Below, one piece after another: positions 1 to 7,506 of a DNA stretch of 20,557 bases (its first letter is position 1; every line of letters starts with the position of its first letter). Source of the DNA: JBHIDQ01 sp046760155 (GTDB lineage Bacteria; Chloroflexota; Dehalococcoidia; Dehalococcoidales; RBG-16-60-22); assembly GCA_046760155.1 (NCBI GenBank), contig JBHIDQ010000016.1:1-20557 (forward strand). The letters run 5' to 3'. The position numbers were made by a program, and so were the translations under genes. The notes under the pieces are model-generated. The model saw nothing but the letters and a program-made list of their open reading frames with translations, searched no databases and had not been told where the DNA came from.

Positions 1-467
1 AGTGGACTGAGCTTGTAGCCGACCAGTCTATCCAGGACACGCCGTGCCTGCTGGGCACTGACCAGTTGCATGTCTATCGAGCGAGGATGCTTGAAGGCAC
101 GCCTGACCGCTTCGGCGGTTATTTCGTGGAAAACGACGCGCCGGTATGGTTTTTGGTCTGATTTGGTCACCTCAGCCAAGTGCCAGGCGATTGCCTCTCC
201 TTCGCGGTCGGGGTCGGTCGCTAGATATACGGCGGTGGCAGTTTCGGCGGCTTGTTTCAACTCGCCGACCAGCTTGCTTTTGACTTTGGGCACCACGTAT
301 CTGGGTACAAAACTGTTTTCGATGTCCACCCCTAATTGACTCTTCGGCAAGTCCCTGACATGACCCAGCGAGGCCTTAAGGCTGTAGCCTCTGCCCAGAA
401 TCTTGTACAGTGTTCTGGCTTTGGCCGGCGACTCCACGATAACTAGATTTTTCTGCACGGTTGACAT
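1..467 (-). CDS. topA: DNA topoisomerase I, N-terminal part (runs off the window)
   Basis: The minus strand from 467 reads 155 codons without a stop and leaves the window, so only the N-terminus is visible. It encodes the Toprim domain of type IA topoisomerase, which relaxes negative supercoils by nicking one strand and passing the other. Visible marks are VESPAKA at residues 11-17, with the conserved acidic residue Glu12, and DPDREGE at 85-91, the metal-binding acidic motif. SAQQARRVLDRLVGYKLSP at 137-155 is the typical start of the next domain. The active-site Tyr lies beyond the window. The ATG at 467 begins where the family normally begins. It lies 63 nt downstream of dprA on the same strand, a widespread pairing in bacteria, so the two may be cotranscribed. 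The ribosome site is weak. Confidence 0.96.
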   Translation of the reverse strand, partial: MSTVQKNLVIVESPAKARTLYKILGRGYSLKASLGHVRDLPKSQLGVDIENSFVPRYVVPKVKSKLVGELKQAAETATAVYLATDPDREGEAIAWHLAEVTKSDQKPYRRVVFHEITAEAVRRAFKHPRSIDMQLVSAQQARRVLDRLVGYKLSP

Positions 468-530
468 AACTCTAAAAACAAACCAAAGCTAAGCAGCTAG
501 GAATTGTTTCCCTGTTTCTTAGTATACTAT

Positions 531-1652
531 TTAGTCCACTCTTACTCGGTATTCCTCTCTCACCTCTCGAGCCAGAACGTAACTCATTGGCCCCAGTTGC
601 CTGACTAAGCCTTTAAGTTCCATCATCGCTAGGGTACTGCTGACCGTTGATATTGGCAATCCACTACTGCAACATACCTCATCAATGTGGACTGGTTCGG
701 CACCCAAGTGCTTTAGCAGTAAGGACTCGGTATCAGAAGCCGGTATCACCTCTCTCATCTCCATCTGCCGAGCCACGTTCATCAAATTCAATTCCTCTAG
801 AATATCGGTATAGTCTCGCACTAGCTTAGCTCCTTCCTGAATAAGATGATTGGTACCTCGACTGGCTGGTGAGAGGATGCTACCCGGAATAGCAAAGACT
901 TCTCTATTCTGCTCCAGTGCCATGTGGGCAGTAATCATAGCTCCGCTAGTTTCATCGGCTTCGGTAATTAAAACACCTAAGCTTAGTCCACTCATAATGC
1001 GGTTACGTCGGGGAAAGTTATCTGCCTTGGGTCGTGTGCCCAGAGGATACTCGCTAATCAAGGCACCTTGCTGGATGATTTGGCGTGCTAGGTTAGCGTT
1101 ATCGGCAGGGTAAACAATGTCCAGCCCGCAGGCAAATACAGCAATGCTCCTGCCGCCAGCGGCTAACGCTGCCTGATGCGCCACCGAATCAATCCCTTTG
1201 GCTAAACCACTGACAATCGTAATCTTGCTTTGTGCTAGGTCAGTAACTATTTCTTCGGTTACCTGCCTCCCGTAAACCGTAGCCCGACGGGTGCCCACCA
1301 CTGCTAGGCACCACTCATCCTGTGGAAGTAGTGAACCCCTGACATAAAGTAGTGGGGGATAATCATATATTTCTTTGAGCCGGGAAGGATAATTAGGGTC
1401 ATTGTAGGTAAGCACCTTAACACCGTAGCGGTCTAATTTTTCCATCTCGGCTTCCAGGGAAATCTTGGAGCGCCAGGAAGTAATGGCTTGGATTGCACCG
1501 CGGTCAAGTCCAGCCTGTTTTAACTCCGCTGGTGCTGCCTGCCAAGCCTTCTCCATACTACCAAAGTAGTTCTCAAGTTGGGTTAATTTCACACGTCCAA
1601 TACCGGGGATAAGACTAAAGCCTACCCAGTATTTAATGTCTTTGTTATTCAT
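531..1652 (-). CDS. dprA: DNA-processing protein DprA
   Basis: This 373-residue protein loads RecA on single-stranded DNA taken up during natural transformation. An N-terminal helix-hairpin-helix-like segment (FSLIPGIGRVKL, about 12-23) precedes the Rossmann-like DprA/Smf core: VVGTRRATVYG at 118-128, SGLAKGID at 148-155 and FPRRNRIMSGLS at 213-224. A winged-helix-like C-terminus follows (about 300-360). The open frame continues upstream to 1790, but that extension runs into tRNA-Ser(GGA), so the ATG at 1652 is the real start and matches the family's N-terminus. A promoter sits so close upstream (1663-1691) that the mRNA would have almost no 5' leader, and no good ribosome site is seen. Other competence genes are not in view, so uptake ability cannot be judged. 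Confidence 0.95.
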   Translation of the reverse strand: MNNKDIKYWVGFSLIPGIGRVKLTQLENYFGSMEKAWQAAPAELKQAGLDRGAIQAITSWRSKISLEAEMEKLDRYGVKVLTYNDPNYPSRLKEIYDYPPLLYVRGSLLPQDEWCLAVVGTRRATVYGRQVTEEIVTDLAQSKITIVSGLAKGIDSVAHQAALAAGGRSIAVFACGLDIVYPADNANLARQIIQQGALISEYPLGTRPKADNFPRRNRIMSGLSLGVLITEADETSGAMITAHMALEQNREVFAIPGSILSPASRGTNHLIQEGAKLVRDYTDILEELNLMNVARQMEMREVIPASDTESLLLKHLGAEPVHIDEVCCSSGLPISTVSSTLAMMELKGLVRQLGPMSYVLAREVREEYRVRVD

Positions 1653-1662
1653 CTTCAAGGGT

Positions 1663-1691
1663 ATTCTAGCATAGAGATAATTGCTGGACAA
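1663..1691 (-). promoter_or_regulatory. Predicted dprA promoter with extended -10
   Basis: On the minus strand TTGTCC (1691-1686) is followed by a 17-nt spacer and TAGAAT (1668-1663), with TG one base before the -10. Transcription would start near 1656, only a few bases before the dprA ATG at 1652. Confidence 0.5.
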
Positions 1692-1753
1692 TTGACATTC
1701 TTTAACAGGACAGAGGGCATCATCGTGGAAAATGGGGTCTCTAGAAAATGAGA

Positions 1754-1842
<89 letters not shown>

Positions 1843-1887
1843 GTAAACTATAGATTAGGACCCTAACATTACATTCTATCTCAATAA

Positions 1888-1978
1888 TGGCGGAGAGGGT
1901 GGGATTCGAACCCACGCTCCACTAAACGCAGAGACCGCTTTTCGAGAGCGGCACCATAAACCACTCGGACACCTCTCC
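1888..1978 (-). tRNA. tRNA-Ser (anticodon CGA)
   Basis: The minus strand gives a class II tRNA with acceptor GGAGAGG/CCTCTCC and anticodon stem CCGCT/AGCGG around loop CTCGAAA, so the anticodon is CGA (codon UCG). It has a long variable arm, T loop TTCGAAT, discriminator G and an encoded CCA at 1890-1888. Its 3' 29 nt, plus the next base downstream, are identical to the neighbouring tRNA-Ser(GGA). The two are probably cotranscribed. Confidence 0.95.
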
Positions 1979-1987
1979 CAGCTTCAA

Positions 1988-2017
1988 ATTCTACCTTAAA
2001 ACCTTACTTCAGGGCAA
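1988..2017 (-). promoter_or_regulatory. Predicted promoter of the tRNA-Ser pair
   Basis: On the minus strand TTGCCC (2017-2012), an 18-nt spacer and TAGAAT (1993-1988) end ten bases before the first base of tRNA-Ser(CGA). No separate strong promoter is seen in the 45 nt between the two tRNAs. Confidence 0.5.
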
Positions 2018-2060
2018 GGTTAGCAGCAATTTGCTGGCATTTATGGACAAAAATATGAAG

Positions 2061-2087
2061 TTGACAAAAAGAAATTGGCAGTTTAAT
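2061..2087 (+). promoter_or_regulatory. Possible promoter for the 2-hydroxyacid dehydrogenase
   Basis: A perfect TTGACA (2061-2066) is followed after 15 nt by TTTAAT (2082-2087). The spacing is short, so this is tentative. It leaves a leader of about 80 nt before the ATG at 2176. I see no coding sequence between 1980 and 2175. Confidence 0.35.
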
Positions 2088-2175
2088 CTTTTAGGAAGGT
2101 TCAGAGTAGCCAAGAGTAGTTGCTTGTTGTCAGTTAAACCTTGGGGCCGAATAATAATTAGAAAGGGGAGGCATT

Positions 2176-3234
2176 ATGGTTGGAGGTTACACGGGCAGGA
2201 AAGCTAGAATTGGACTTACCAGAGATTTCTTTGATGAAAATGGTAAATTCATGATGCCCGGTCCTGGTCTCAAGTTATTAGATGATATGCCTAATGTAGA
2301 GTACCAAATGTTCCCCGAGTTTTTACGTGAGGTTATCCCAGAGCAGATAGAGGGATTCGATATGGTGGTTACCTTTAGGCCTTTATGGACGAAACAGAGT
2401 ATCGCCGGAAACAACCAGCTTCTTTCTATCCATCGTGGTGGGGTGGGCTACGAAAGACTTGATGTTTCCGCCCTTACTGATTCCGGAATAATGTTGTTTA
2501 TCACTCCGGGGGCAGTCCGCCGCCCGATGGCAGTGGTTTACATAACTTTTGTCTTGGCCTTAAGCATACGACTCTTAACCAAAGATAAGCTGATTCGCGA
2601 GAGAAGATGGGCAGAACAATATCACTACCAGGGTTATGGATTGGTGGGGAGGACACTAGGGGCGATAGGTGTTGGTAATATTGGTCATGAGATGTTTAAG
2701 CTCGCTAAGCCCTTTGAAATGAAACATATTGCTTACGATCCGTATATTACACCGGAGGCAGTAGCCGACATCGGTGCGCAGCTGGTAGACCTGGATACTG
2801 TGCTAACTGAATCAGACTTTTTGACTATTATTTGTCCCCTGAATGAGGAAACTCGTCATTTGATTAGTGAAAAAGAACTGAAAAAGATGAAGCGGACGGC
2901 CTTTCTGATTAACGCAGCGCGTGGTCCTATTGTGGATGAAATAGCATTGATAAAGGCTTTGCAGGAAAGTTGGATCCAAGGGGCTGGCTTAGATGTCTTT
3001 GAGCAAGAGCCGATCCTGCCGGATAACCCTTTGCTCAAGCTGGACAATGTTATCCTCAGTCCTCATGCCTTGGCTCAGACAGACCAGACTTTTAGCACTA
3101 TGTGGCACATAATCGTTGAACAGCTCTCAGCGATTACCCGTGGCGAGATTCCAGAAACTCTGGTCAACCGGGAGGTTTTGGATAAGCCGGAATTTCAAAC
3201 GAAACTAAAGAGATTCCTCGAGGCTATTAAGTGA
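2176..3234 (+). CDS. D-isomer specific 2-hydroxyacid dehydrogenase
   Basis: This 352-residue protein belongs to the family of D-lactate, glycerate, phosphoglycerate and related NAD-linked dehydrogenases, which interconvert a 2-hydroxyacid and a 2-oxoacid in the cytoplasm. The Rossmann nucleotide site is GVGNIG at 165-170. Asp188 at the end of the following strand is more typical of NAD than NADP use. The catalytic set is complete: Arg249 (in NAARGPIVDE), Glu278 (in FEQEP) and His297 (in SPHAL). A good ribosome site, AAGGGGAGG, lies 4 nt before the ATG. It has no C-terminal ACT domain, so it need not be a serine-pathway SerA. It stands alone between tRNA genes and the antiporter operon, so context does not reveal the substrate. 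Confidence 0.9.
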   Translation: MVGGYTGRKARIGLTRDFFDENGKFMMPGPGLKLLDDMPNVEYQMFPEFLREVIPEQIEGFDMVVTFRPLWTKQSIAGNNQLLSIHRGGVGYERLDVSALTDSGIMLFITPGAVRRPMAVVYITFVLALSIRLLTKDKLIRERRWAEQYHYQGYGLVGRTLGAIGVGNIGHEMFKLAKPFEMKHIAYDPYITPEAVADIGAQLVDLDTVLTESDFLTIICPLNEETRHLISEKELKKMKRTAFLINAARGPIVDEIALIKALQESWIQGAGLDVFEQEPILPDNPLLKLDNVILSPHALAQTDQTFSTMWHIIVEQLSAITRGEIPETLVNREVLDKPEFQTKLKRFLEAIK

Positions 3235-3272
3235 GTTGCTCTGGCTCAATGAGACGCAGGAAACGGTACATC

Positions 3273-3301
3273 TTGACTAAACTTTGTGGTCGTGGTAGAT
3301 T
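3273..3301 (+). promoter_or_regulatory. Possible promoter of the antiporter operon
   Basis: TTGACT (3273-3278), a 17-nt spacer and TAGATT (3296-3301) form a fair promoter. Transcription would begin near 3308, leaving a leader of about 160 nt before the preferred first start codon at 3468. Confidence 0.35.
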
Positions 3302-3307
3302 TAGCAA

Positions 3308-3467
3308 CAGGATTCCCTTGGGCAAACAGACTAAAGGCGGGTGATAGCTGGTAGAGTGAGCGGCTTCGCCCGCTGTTGTCAAACGGAAAGGACGAAGGGT
3401 TTGTGCTAAAGGGACTCGCAATCAATAGTGCCACGGGCGTGGGGTGCATCATGGAGTGTCGGAGCGA
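3308..3467 (+). promoter_or_regulatory. Possible structured 5' leader of the antiporter operon
   Basis: This stretch has no believable gene but several possible stems. AGCGG (3359-3363) can pair with CCGCT (3370-3374). GCGGG (3337-3341) can instead pair with CCCGC (3369-3373), which excludes the first pairing. CAAAC (3380-3384, also 3323-3327) can pair with GTTTG (3399-3403), and CCAC (3431-3434) with GTGG (3439-3442). I cannot match it to a known riboswitch from memory. Confidence 0.25.
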
Positions 3468-4076
3468 ATGAGAGACACATTGCGACTGCAGAAAACCACG
3501 AAACGTGGGCAGAAAAGGTTGATTAGCGTAGCTCTGCAGTTTGTTCTTCTTTTTGCCTTCTGGCTAATCCTTTCCGGACGCTTTGAAGCTAAGTACATTG
3601 TCATCGGGGTACTATCAACTGGCCTAGTCACTTTTCTTACCAATGACCTCTTTCATTATGCGTTAAGCTATGGTGAGCGTGTGGAGGCTAAAACCCGACT
3701 AATTTTCCTCCAGCTGTGGCGTTTTCTGGCTTATCTTCCGTGGCTGCTTTCCCGAATTATAATGGCTAACATTCAAGTTGCCTACCTTGTGCTTCATCCT
3801 AAAATGCCCATTGATCCTGGCCTGCTTGTATTCCGAACTCGGATGAAAAAGGGTATTGCACAGGTAACGTTAGCTAATTCGATAACTCTGACACCGGGTA
3901 CGATAACCACTAGCTTGGAAAACGGGCAATATATCATTCACACCCTAAAGCGACCCTTAGCTGGAGAACTGGAAAGTGCGACGATGCAAAACAAAGTAGC
4001 CACGGTCTATCTGGACGAGAAAGATCCACCGCCAGCCACCCAATGGGTACATTCTCAGAAGGAGATTGAGCCGTGA
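3468..4076 (+). CDS. mnhE: Na+/H+ antiporter subunit E (MnhE/MrpE, MbhA-like)
   Basis: This protein of about 202 residues is the MnhE subunit of a multisubunit Mrp-type cation/proton antiporter in the cytoplasmic membrane. Hydrophobic helices lie near residues 19-36, 43-63 and 85-108. The soluble C-terminal part carries ITLTPGT at 139-145, a hallmark of the family. The open frame reaches back to a GTG at 3444, and another GTG lies at 3456. I prefer the ATG at 3468, with GGAG at 3461-3464, although that spacing is short. It heads a tightly packed operon in the same order as archaeal mbhA-H, and its stop overlaps the start of mnhF by four bases. Confidence 0.9.
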   Translation: MRDTLRLQKTTKRGQKRLISVALQFVLLFAFWLILSGRFEAKYIVIGVLSTGLVTFLTNDLFHYALSYGERVEAKTRLIFLQLWRFLAYLPWLLSRIIMANIQVAYLVLHPKMPIDPGLLVFRTRMKKGIAQVTLANSITLTPGTITTSLENGQYIIHTLKRPLAGELESATMQNKVATVYLDEKDPPPATQWVHSQKEIEP

Positions 4077-4345
4077 GTTCATTCCTCTTAGCCGTTACCA
4101 TTTTTATCGCCTTACTAACCGCGGCTAGTATGTACCGAGTAGCGGTCGGTAGAACTATCTTTGATCGGATAATCGCTGCGGGTTTGGTCGGGACTAATGG
4201 CTTTATTTTGCTGGCCTTAATCGGATTTATCTATGGGCGGATAAGTATGTTCGTTGACCTTGCCCTCGCCTATGCTCTGTTAAACTTTGTGGTGGTCATC
4301 GTGCTGGGTAAATACTTTGATCGAGGTAAGGAGAAATATCCTTAA
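4073..4345 (+). CDS. mnhF: Na+/H+ antiporter subunit F (MnhF/MrpF, MbhB-like)
   Basis: This 90-residue membrane protein has three predicted helices. RVAVGRTIFDRIIAAGLVGT (22-41) matches the MnhF signature with its conserved Asp-Arg pair (Asp31, Arg32). Another conserved-type acidic residue, Asp62, lies in the third helix. It is a small structural subunit of the Mrp/Mbh antiporter module. The GTG start at 4073 overlaps the mnhE stop (GTGA), and its TAA shares a base with the ATG of mnhG, so translation is probably coupled on both sides. Confidence 0.92.
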   Translation: MSSFLLAVTIFIALLTAASMYRVAVGRTIFDRIIAAGLVGTNGFILLALIGFIYGRISMFVDLALAYALLNFVVVIVLGKYFDRGKEKYP

Positions 4346-4674
4346 TGTTAGCTCAGACTATTGTGGCTATTATTTTAATACTTGGTGGTGTTTTCTTTTT
4401 AACGGTAAGTGCTCTTGGGTTGCTTCGTTTGCCTGACTTTTTTGCTCGAACTCACGCTGTGGGTAAATCGGAGACACTGGGCTCAATATTGATGCTCAGT
4501 GGCTTAGCTGTCTATAATGGGTGGGAACTCACTACCATCAAGATACTGTTTATCGCGTTTTTTGTCTTGATCGCTAACCCAACTGCCACCCACGCCGTAG
4601 CCCGAGCCGCTCTCCGAACCGGCTTACCGCCCTGGACACGAAAGAAGCCGAATGACGAAGACAAAAAGGAATAA
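4345..4674 (+). CDS. mnhG: Na+/H+ antiporter subunit G (MnhG/MrpG, MbhC-like)
   Basis: This 109-residue protein has three predicted helices and the family signature LGLLRLPDFFARTHA at 25-39, followed by KSETLGS. The charged C-terminal tail should face the cytoplasm. It is a small subunit of the multisubunit cation/proton antiporter. The ATG overlaps the mnhF stop by one base. The next gene starts 6 nt downstream. Confidence 0.93.
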   Translation: MLAQTIVAIILILGGVFFLTVSALGLLRLPDFFARTHAVGKSETLGSILMLSGLAVYNGWELTTIKILFIAFFVLIANPTATHAVARAALRTGLPPWTRKKPNDEDKKE

Positions 4675-4680
4675 GAAATC

Positions 4681-4926
4681 ATGATTTGGCAAATTGACTT
4701 TTGGTTGCTAGTTATTCTGATTGTTGCCGCACTGATTGCACTTTCTGTCCACGACCTTCTGGCTGCGGTAGTAGCACTATCCGCCTATAGTTTCTTTGTT
4801 GCCTTATTGTTTGCCCAGATGGGGGCGATTGATGTTGCTTTTGTTGAAGCAACGTTGGGGGCCGGGATAACTGGGGTATTGTTTGTGGTTGCCATATTTC
4901 TCACTCGACGGAGGTCTGAAGATTGA
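4681..4926 (+). CDS. MbhD-like antiporter subunit (DUF4040; MrpA C-terminal module)
   Basis: This 81-residue membrane protein corresponds to the hydrogenase-subunit MbhD / DUF4040 family. In classical Mrp systems that segment is part of the C-terminal half of MrpA, or is fused to subunit B. The family stretch DVAFVEATLGAG lies at 51-62, with Glu56 the conserved acidic residue, between hydrophobic helices. Its presence as a separate gene shows that MrpA is split here, as in archaeal membrane-bound hydrogenases. It overlaps the next gene by four bases. Confidence 0.85.
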   Translation: MIWQIDFWLLVILIVAALIALSVHDLLAAVVALSAYSFFVALLFAQMGAIDVAFVEATLGAGITGVLFVVAIFLTRRRSED

Positions 4927-5240
4927 AGTGGCTTAGTGCCCTAATCATGATTTTGTTTTTGGCGCTGATGGTATATGCCACTGGTGGTTTACCGGATCAT
5001 GCCGACCCACAAGCTCCAGCCAATGTTCACGTTTCACCGACCTACATTGAAGACTCGGTCGAGGATACCCATACTCCCAATGTTGTCACTGCCGTGCTGG
5101 CTGATTACCGTGGCTATGATACCCTTGGTGAAACAGTGGTGATTTTTACTGCTGGCCTGGCCTGTGTCCTGATCCTCATGAAAAGGAAAGCCAATGATAA
5201 AAGAGCGATATCAAAGCATCATCGTTCAGATTATTTGTAG
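4923..5240 (+). CDS. MbhE-like antiporter subunit
   Basis: This 105-residue protein has a hydrophobic helix at about 3-19, an extracytoplasmic-looking polar stretch, and the conserved block NVVTAVLADYRGYDTLGE at 53-70 leading into a second helix. The block is characteristic of MbhE and of the matching segment of MrpA. The start is TTG at 4923, supported by GGAGG at 4910-4914 with 8-nt spacing. The last 47 nt overlap mnhB in another frame, an unusually long overlap. Its basic C-terminal tail is encoded wholly in that overlap. Confidence 0.82.
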   Translation: MKWLSALIMILFLALMVYATGGLPDHADPQAPANVHVSPTYIEDSVEDTHTPNVVTAVLADYRGYDTLGETVVIFTAGLACVLILMKRKANDKRAISKHHRSDYL

Positions 5241-5631
5241 CTTATTGATCCCGTTTATTCAGCTCTTTGCTCTCTATGTCATCGTGCACGGGCATTACGG
5301 TCCTGGTGGTGGATTTCAGGGAGGAGTTCTGCTATCAGTCAGCATCATTTTGCAAAGGCTGTACTTGGGTACTGAAGTCTCCTATCAGAAATTCCCACCA
5401 AAGCTGGCAACAGTATTTGCTGCCATTGGCATGTTAATCTTCGGCTTAGCCGGGATAGTTCCCATGGTGACTGGTGGTTCCTTCTTGGATTATGGAAATC
5501 TCCCGATTTTCTGGGTACATGGTGCCGAACTGAGAGCACTCGGCATCTTGATTGTCGAGATAGGAATTGGCTTGGCGGTTTTCGGTACCCTGGTTCTCAT
5601 CTTTGATAATTTAGTCGGTGAGAGATGGTGA
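5194..5631 (+). CDS. mnhB: Na+/H+ antiporter subunit B (MnhB/MrpB, MbhF-like)
   Basis: This 145-residue protein has four predicted helices and the family signature HGHYGPGGGFQGG at 32-44. It is the MnhB/MbhF subunit, which packs against the antiporter subunits in the membrane. The ATG at 5194 is preceded by AAGGAAAG. It starts inside the MbhE-like gene (47-nt overlap), so translation is probably coupled. Its stop overlaps the mnhC start. Confidence 0.93.
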   Translation: MIKERYQSIIVQIICSLLIPFIQLFALYVIVHGHYGPGGGFQGGVLLSVSIILQRLYLGTEVSYQKFPPKLATVFAAIGMLIFGLAGIVPMVTGGSFLDYGNLPIFWVHGAELRALGILIVEIGIGLAVFGTLVLIFDNLVGERW

Positions 5632-6008
5632 TGTTAGAACTATTCCTTTCCCGCTACGTTTACCTGATGATTGTCATCCTTTTGGCGCTTGGCCTTTATG
5701 GCATGCTTGGCAAGCATAACCTACTGAAAAAGCTTATCGGGATGAACATTTTACAGACCGCTATCTTTCTCTTCTTTATTGAAGGTGCCACCAAGGCGGG
5801 GGCTTCAGTGCCGGTAATTGATGAGTTACTGGGCAGGGAAGCAGCCAAGTATGTAAACCCGCTGCCGCATGTGTTGATACTGACTGGTATTGTGGTGGCT
5901 CTTTCTCTTACTGGAGCTGCGCTCGCCTTTTTGATAATCATTTATCGTGTTTACGGAACCCTGGATGATAGGTCTATTATGTCGATTATGAAAGAGAAGC
6001 CTGAGTAA
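5631..6008 (+). CDS. mnhC: Na+/H+ antiporter subunit C (MnhC/MrpC, MbhG; NuoK-like)
   Basis: This protein of 125 residues with three helices is homologous to complex I subunit NuoK. Typical segments are KKLIGMNILQTAIFLFFI (33-50) and VNPLPHVLILTGIVV further on. I place the start at the ATG at 5631, which overlaps the mnhB stop (TGATG) and has GGTGAG about 8 nt upstream. An in-frame ATG at 5625 is the alternative and adds two residues. NuoK-like subunits form part of the ion path next to the antiporter subunits. The MnhD gene follows without a gap. Confidence 0.92.
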   Translation: MLELFLSRYVYLMIVILLALGLYGMLGKHNLLKKLIGMNILQTAIFLFFIEGATKAGASVPVIDELLGREAAKYVNPLPHVLILTGIVVALSLTGAALAFLIIIYRVYGTLDDRSIMSIMKEKPE

Positions 6009-7481
6009 ATGTCGAGTCTATCGATTCTGACTCTGGCGCCGTTATTGCTGTTCAGTTTCATTGCCACACTGGTGGGTATATGGCGGCTAAGATGGGCCTA
6101 TATAGCTGCGATCTTGGGCCTGTTGCTCTCATTGGCTGCCGCCAGCGCCGGGCTTTTCCGGGTCCTAGCCGAGGGGAAGCTACGCCATTTTCTGGGAGGA
6201 TGGCCGCCGCCTTTTGGTATTGAATATGTGCTTGACCATCTATCGGCATTTATCGCCCTGATTATCGTTTTTGTCGGATTCATCGCCGTGATTTACCCCC
6301 CTGAGGCTGGCTTATACCATACTCCCCGAAAAGGTGTCCCGGTGTACGGGCTAATTCTATTACTGTTTGCCGGGCTGGTCGGCGTGGTGGTTACCGGTGA
6401 CCTGTTCAACCTCTTCGTCTTCCTCGAGATTTATTCTATCGCCAGCTATGCCTTGATAACACTGGGTGGTGACCGAGCCGTGGTGGCTAGCTTTCGTTAC
6501 CTAGTACTGGGGACAATTGCCGGCAGTTTCTATCTTTTGGGAGTTGGCTTTATCTATTTCTCCACGGGGACGCTCAATATGGCTGACGCCGCTCAACGTC
6601 TACCTCCTTTGTATGGCTCACCAACGATTATGGCCGCTGTGGCGCTTATTGTGATTGGCATGAGTATCAAGATGGCTCTCTTCCCGCTACATGTCTGGCT
6701 ACCTGATGCTCATAGCTATGCTTCGCCAGTGATCGCTGCCGTCCTGGCCGGGATACAGATTGAGGTCGCTGCCTACGTGATAGTACGCATGATGCTTACC
6801 GTTTTTCAACCTCAATACTTTATTGAAGTCTTGCCGGTAACTACGGTGATTGGATGGATAGCCGCCGCTGGTATCATTTTTGGTTCGGTGATGGCGATTG
6901 CCCAGAGAGATTTTAAACGTATGCTTGCCTATAGTACCGTCGCTCAGGTCGCCTATATCGGATTGGGCATCGGGCTGGCTAATCCGTTAGGGCTCATCGG
7001 GGGCTTGCTGCACATTCTAAACCATGCCTTTATGAAGAGCTGCCTCTTTTTGGTTGCTGGCGGTATCAGGTATCAGACCGGGCTCCATGCGATACCTCAG
7101 TTTGCCGGCTTGGGGCGCAAGATGCCATTGATGATGGCGGCCTTTACCGCCGCCGCTCTGTCTATGGTAGGGATTCCACCAACATGTGGCTTCTTCAGCA
7201 AATGGTACCTGGTGCTGGGAAGTATCGATGCCAATAACTGGGTCTTCGTGGCTGTTATCTTGGCCAGTAGTCTGCTTACTGCCGTTTACTTCTTCCGCAT
7301 GATTGAGAAGCTTTATGCCGTACCATCAAGTGGTGACCCGGCGGTGGAGCAGGCAACCGAGCCTTCGGCAAGGATTCTGGTACCGATACTGATTCTTGCC
7401 ACCGGGGTTATTGTTTTGGGTTTGGTTAATGCCATCATCGTCACTCAGGTTCTGAAGCCAGTGGTGGCTCTTTTGCCGTAG
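6009..7481 (+). CDS. mnhD: Na+/H+ antiporter subunit D (MnhD/MbhH-like), first copy
   Basis: This 490-residue protein with about 14 hydrophobic helices belongs to the proton-antiporter family of NuoL/M/N and MrpA/D. It keeps the helix-5 glutamate (Glu140 in GDLFNLFVFLEI), the helix-7 lysine (Lys221 in MSIKMALFPLHVWLPDAH), Lys304 in DFKRMLAYST and a helix-12 lysine (Lys343 in NHAFMKS). At the helix-8 site where homologues carry lysine it reads AGIQIEVAAY, so Glu252 replaces the usual Lys. The HVWLPDAHSYASP form fits MnhD/NuoM rather than MrpA. The ATG immediately follows the mnhC stop, consistent with operon expression. Confidence 0.92.
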   Translation: MSSLSILTLAPLLLFSFIATLVGIWRLRWAYIAAILGLLLSLAAASAGLFRVLAEGKLRHFLGGWPPPFGIEYVLDHLSAFIALIIVFVGFIAVIYPPEAGLYHTPRKGVPVYGLILLLFAGLVGVVVTGDLFNLFVFLEIYSIASYALITLGGDRAVVASFRYLVLGTIAGSFYLLGVGFIYFSTGTLNMADAAQRLPPLYGSPTIMAAVALIVIGMSIKMALFPLHVWLPDAHSYASPVIAAVLAGIQIEVAAYVIVRMMLTVFQPQYFIEVLPVTTVIGWIAAAGIIFGSVMAIAQRDFKRMLAYSTVAQVAYIGLGIGLANPLGLIGGLLHILNHAFMKSCLFLVAGGIRYQTGLHAIPQFAGLGRKMPLMMAAFTAAALSMVGIPPTCGFFSKWYLVLGSIDANNWVFVAVILASSLLTAVYFFRMIEKLYAVPSSGDPAVEQATEPSARILVPILILATGVIVLGLVNAIIVTQVLKPVVALLP

Positions 7482-7506
7482 CTAACGTGGGAGACAAAAT
7501 TTAGTA

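Noticed and set aside
3336..3410. tRNA-like text (a D-arm-like AGCTGGTAGAG stretch) in the antiporter leader
   Set aside because: The anticodon-arm equivalent has a loop of the wrong size and no T arm or acceptor pairing follows.
3227..3452. Two overlapping short minus-strand frames (64 and 68 codons) in the space before mnhE
   Set aside because: They overlap each other in different frames, have no clear ribosome sites and show no domain I recognise.
3308..3467. Match to cobalamin, c-di-GMP or fluoride riboswitch
   Set aside because: Only isolated short words resemble their conserved cores and the order is wrong, so no class is claimed.
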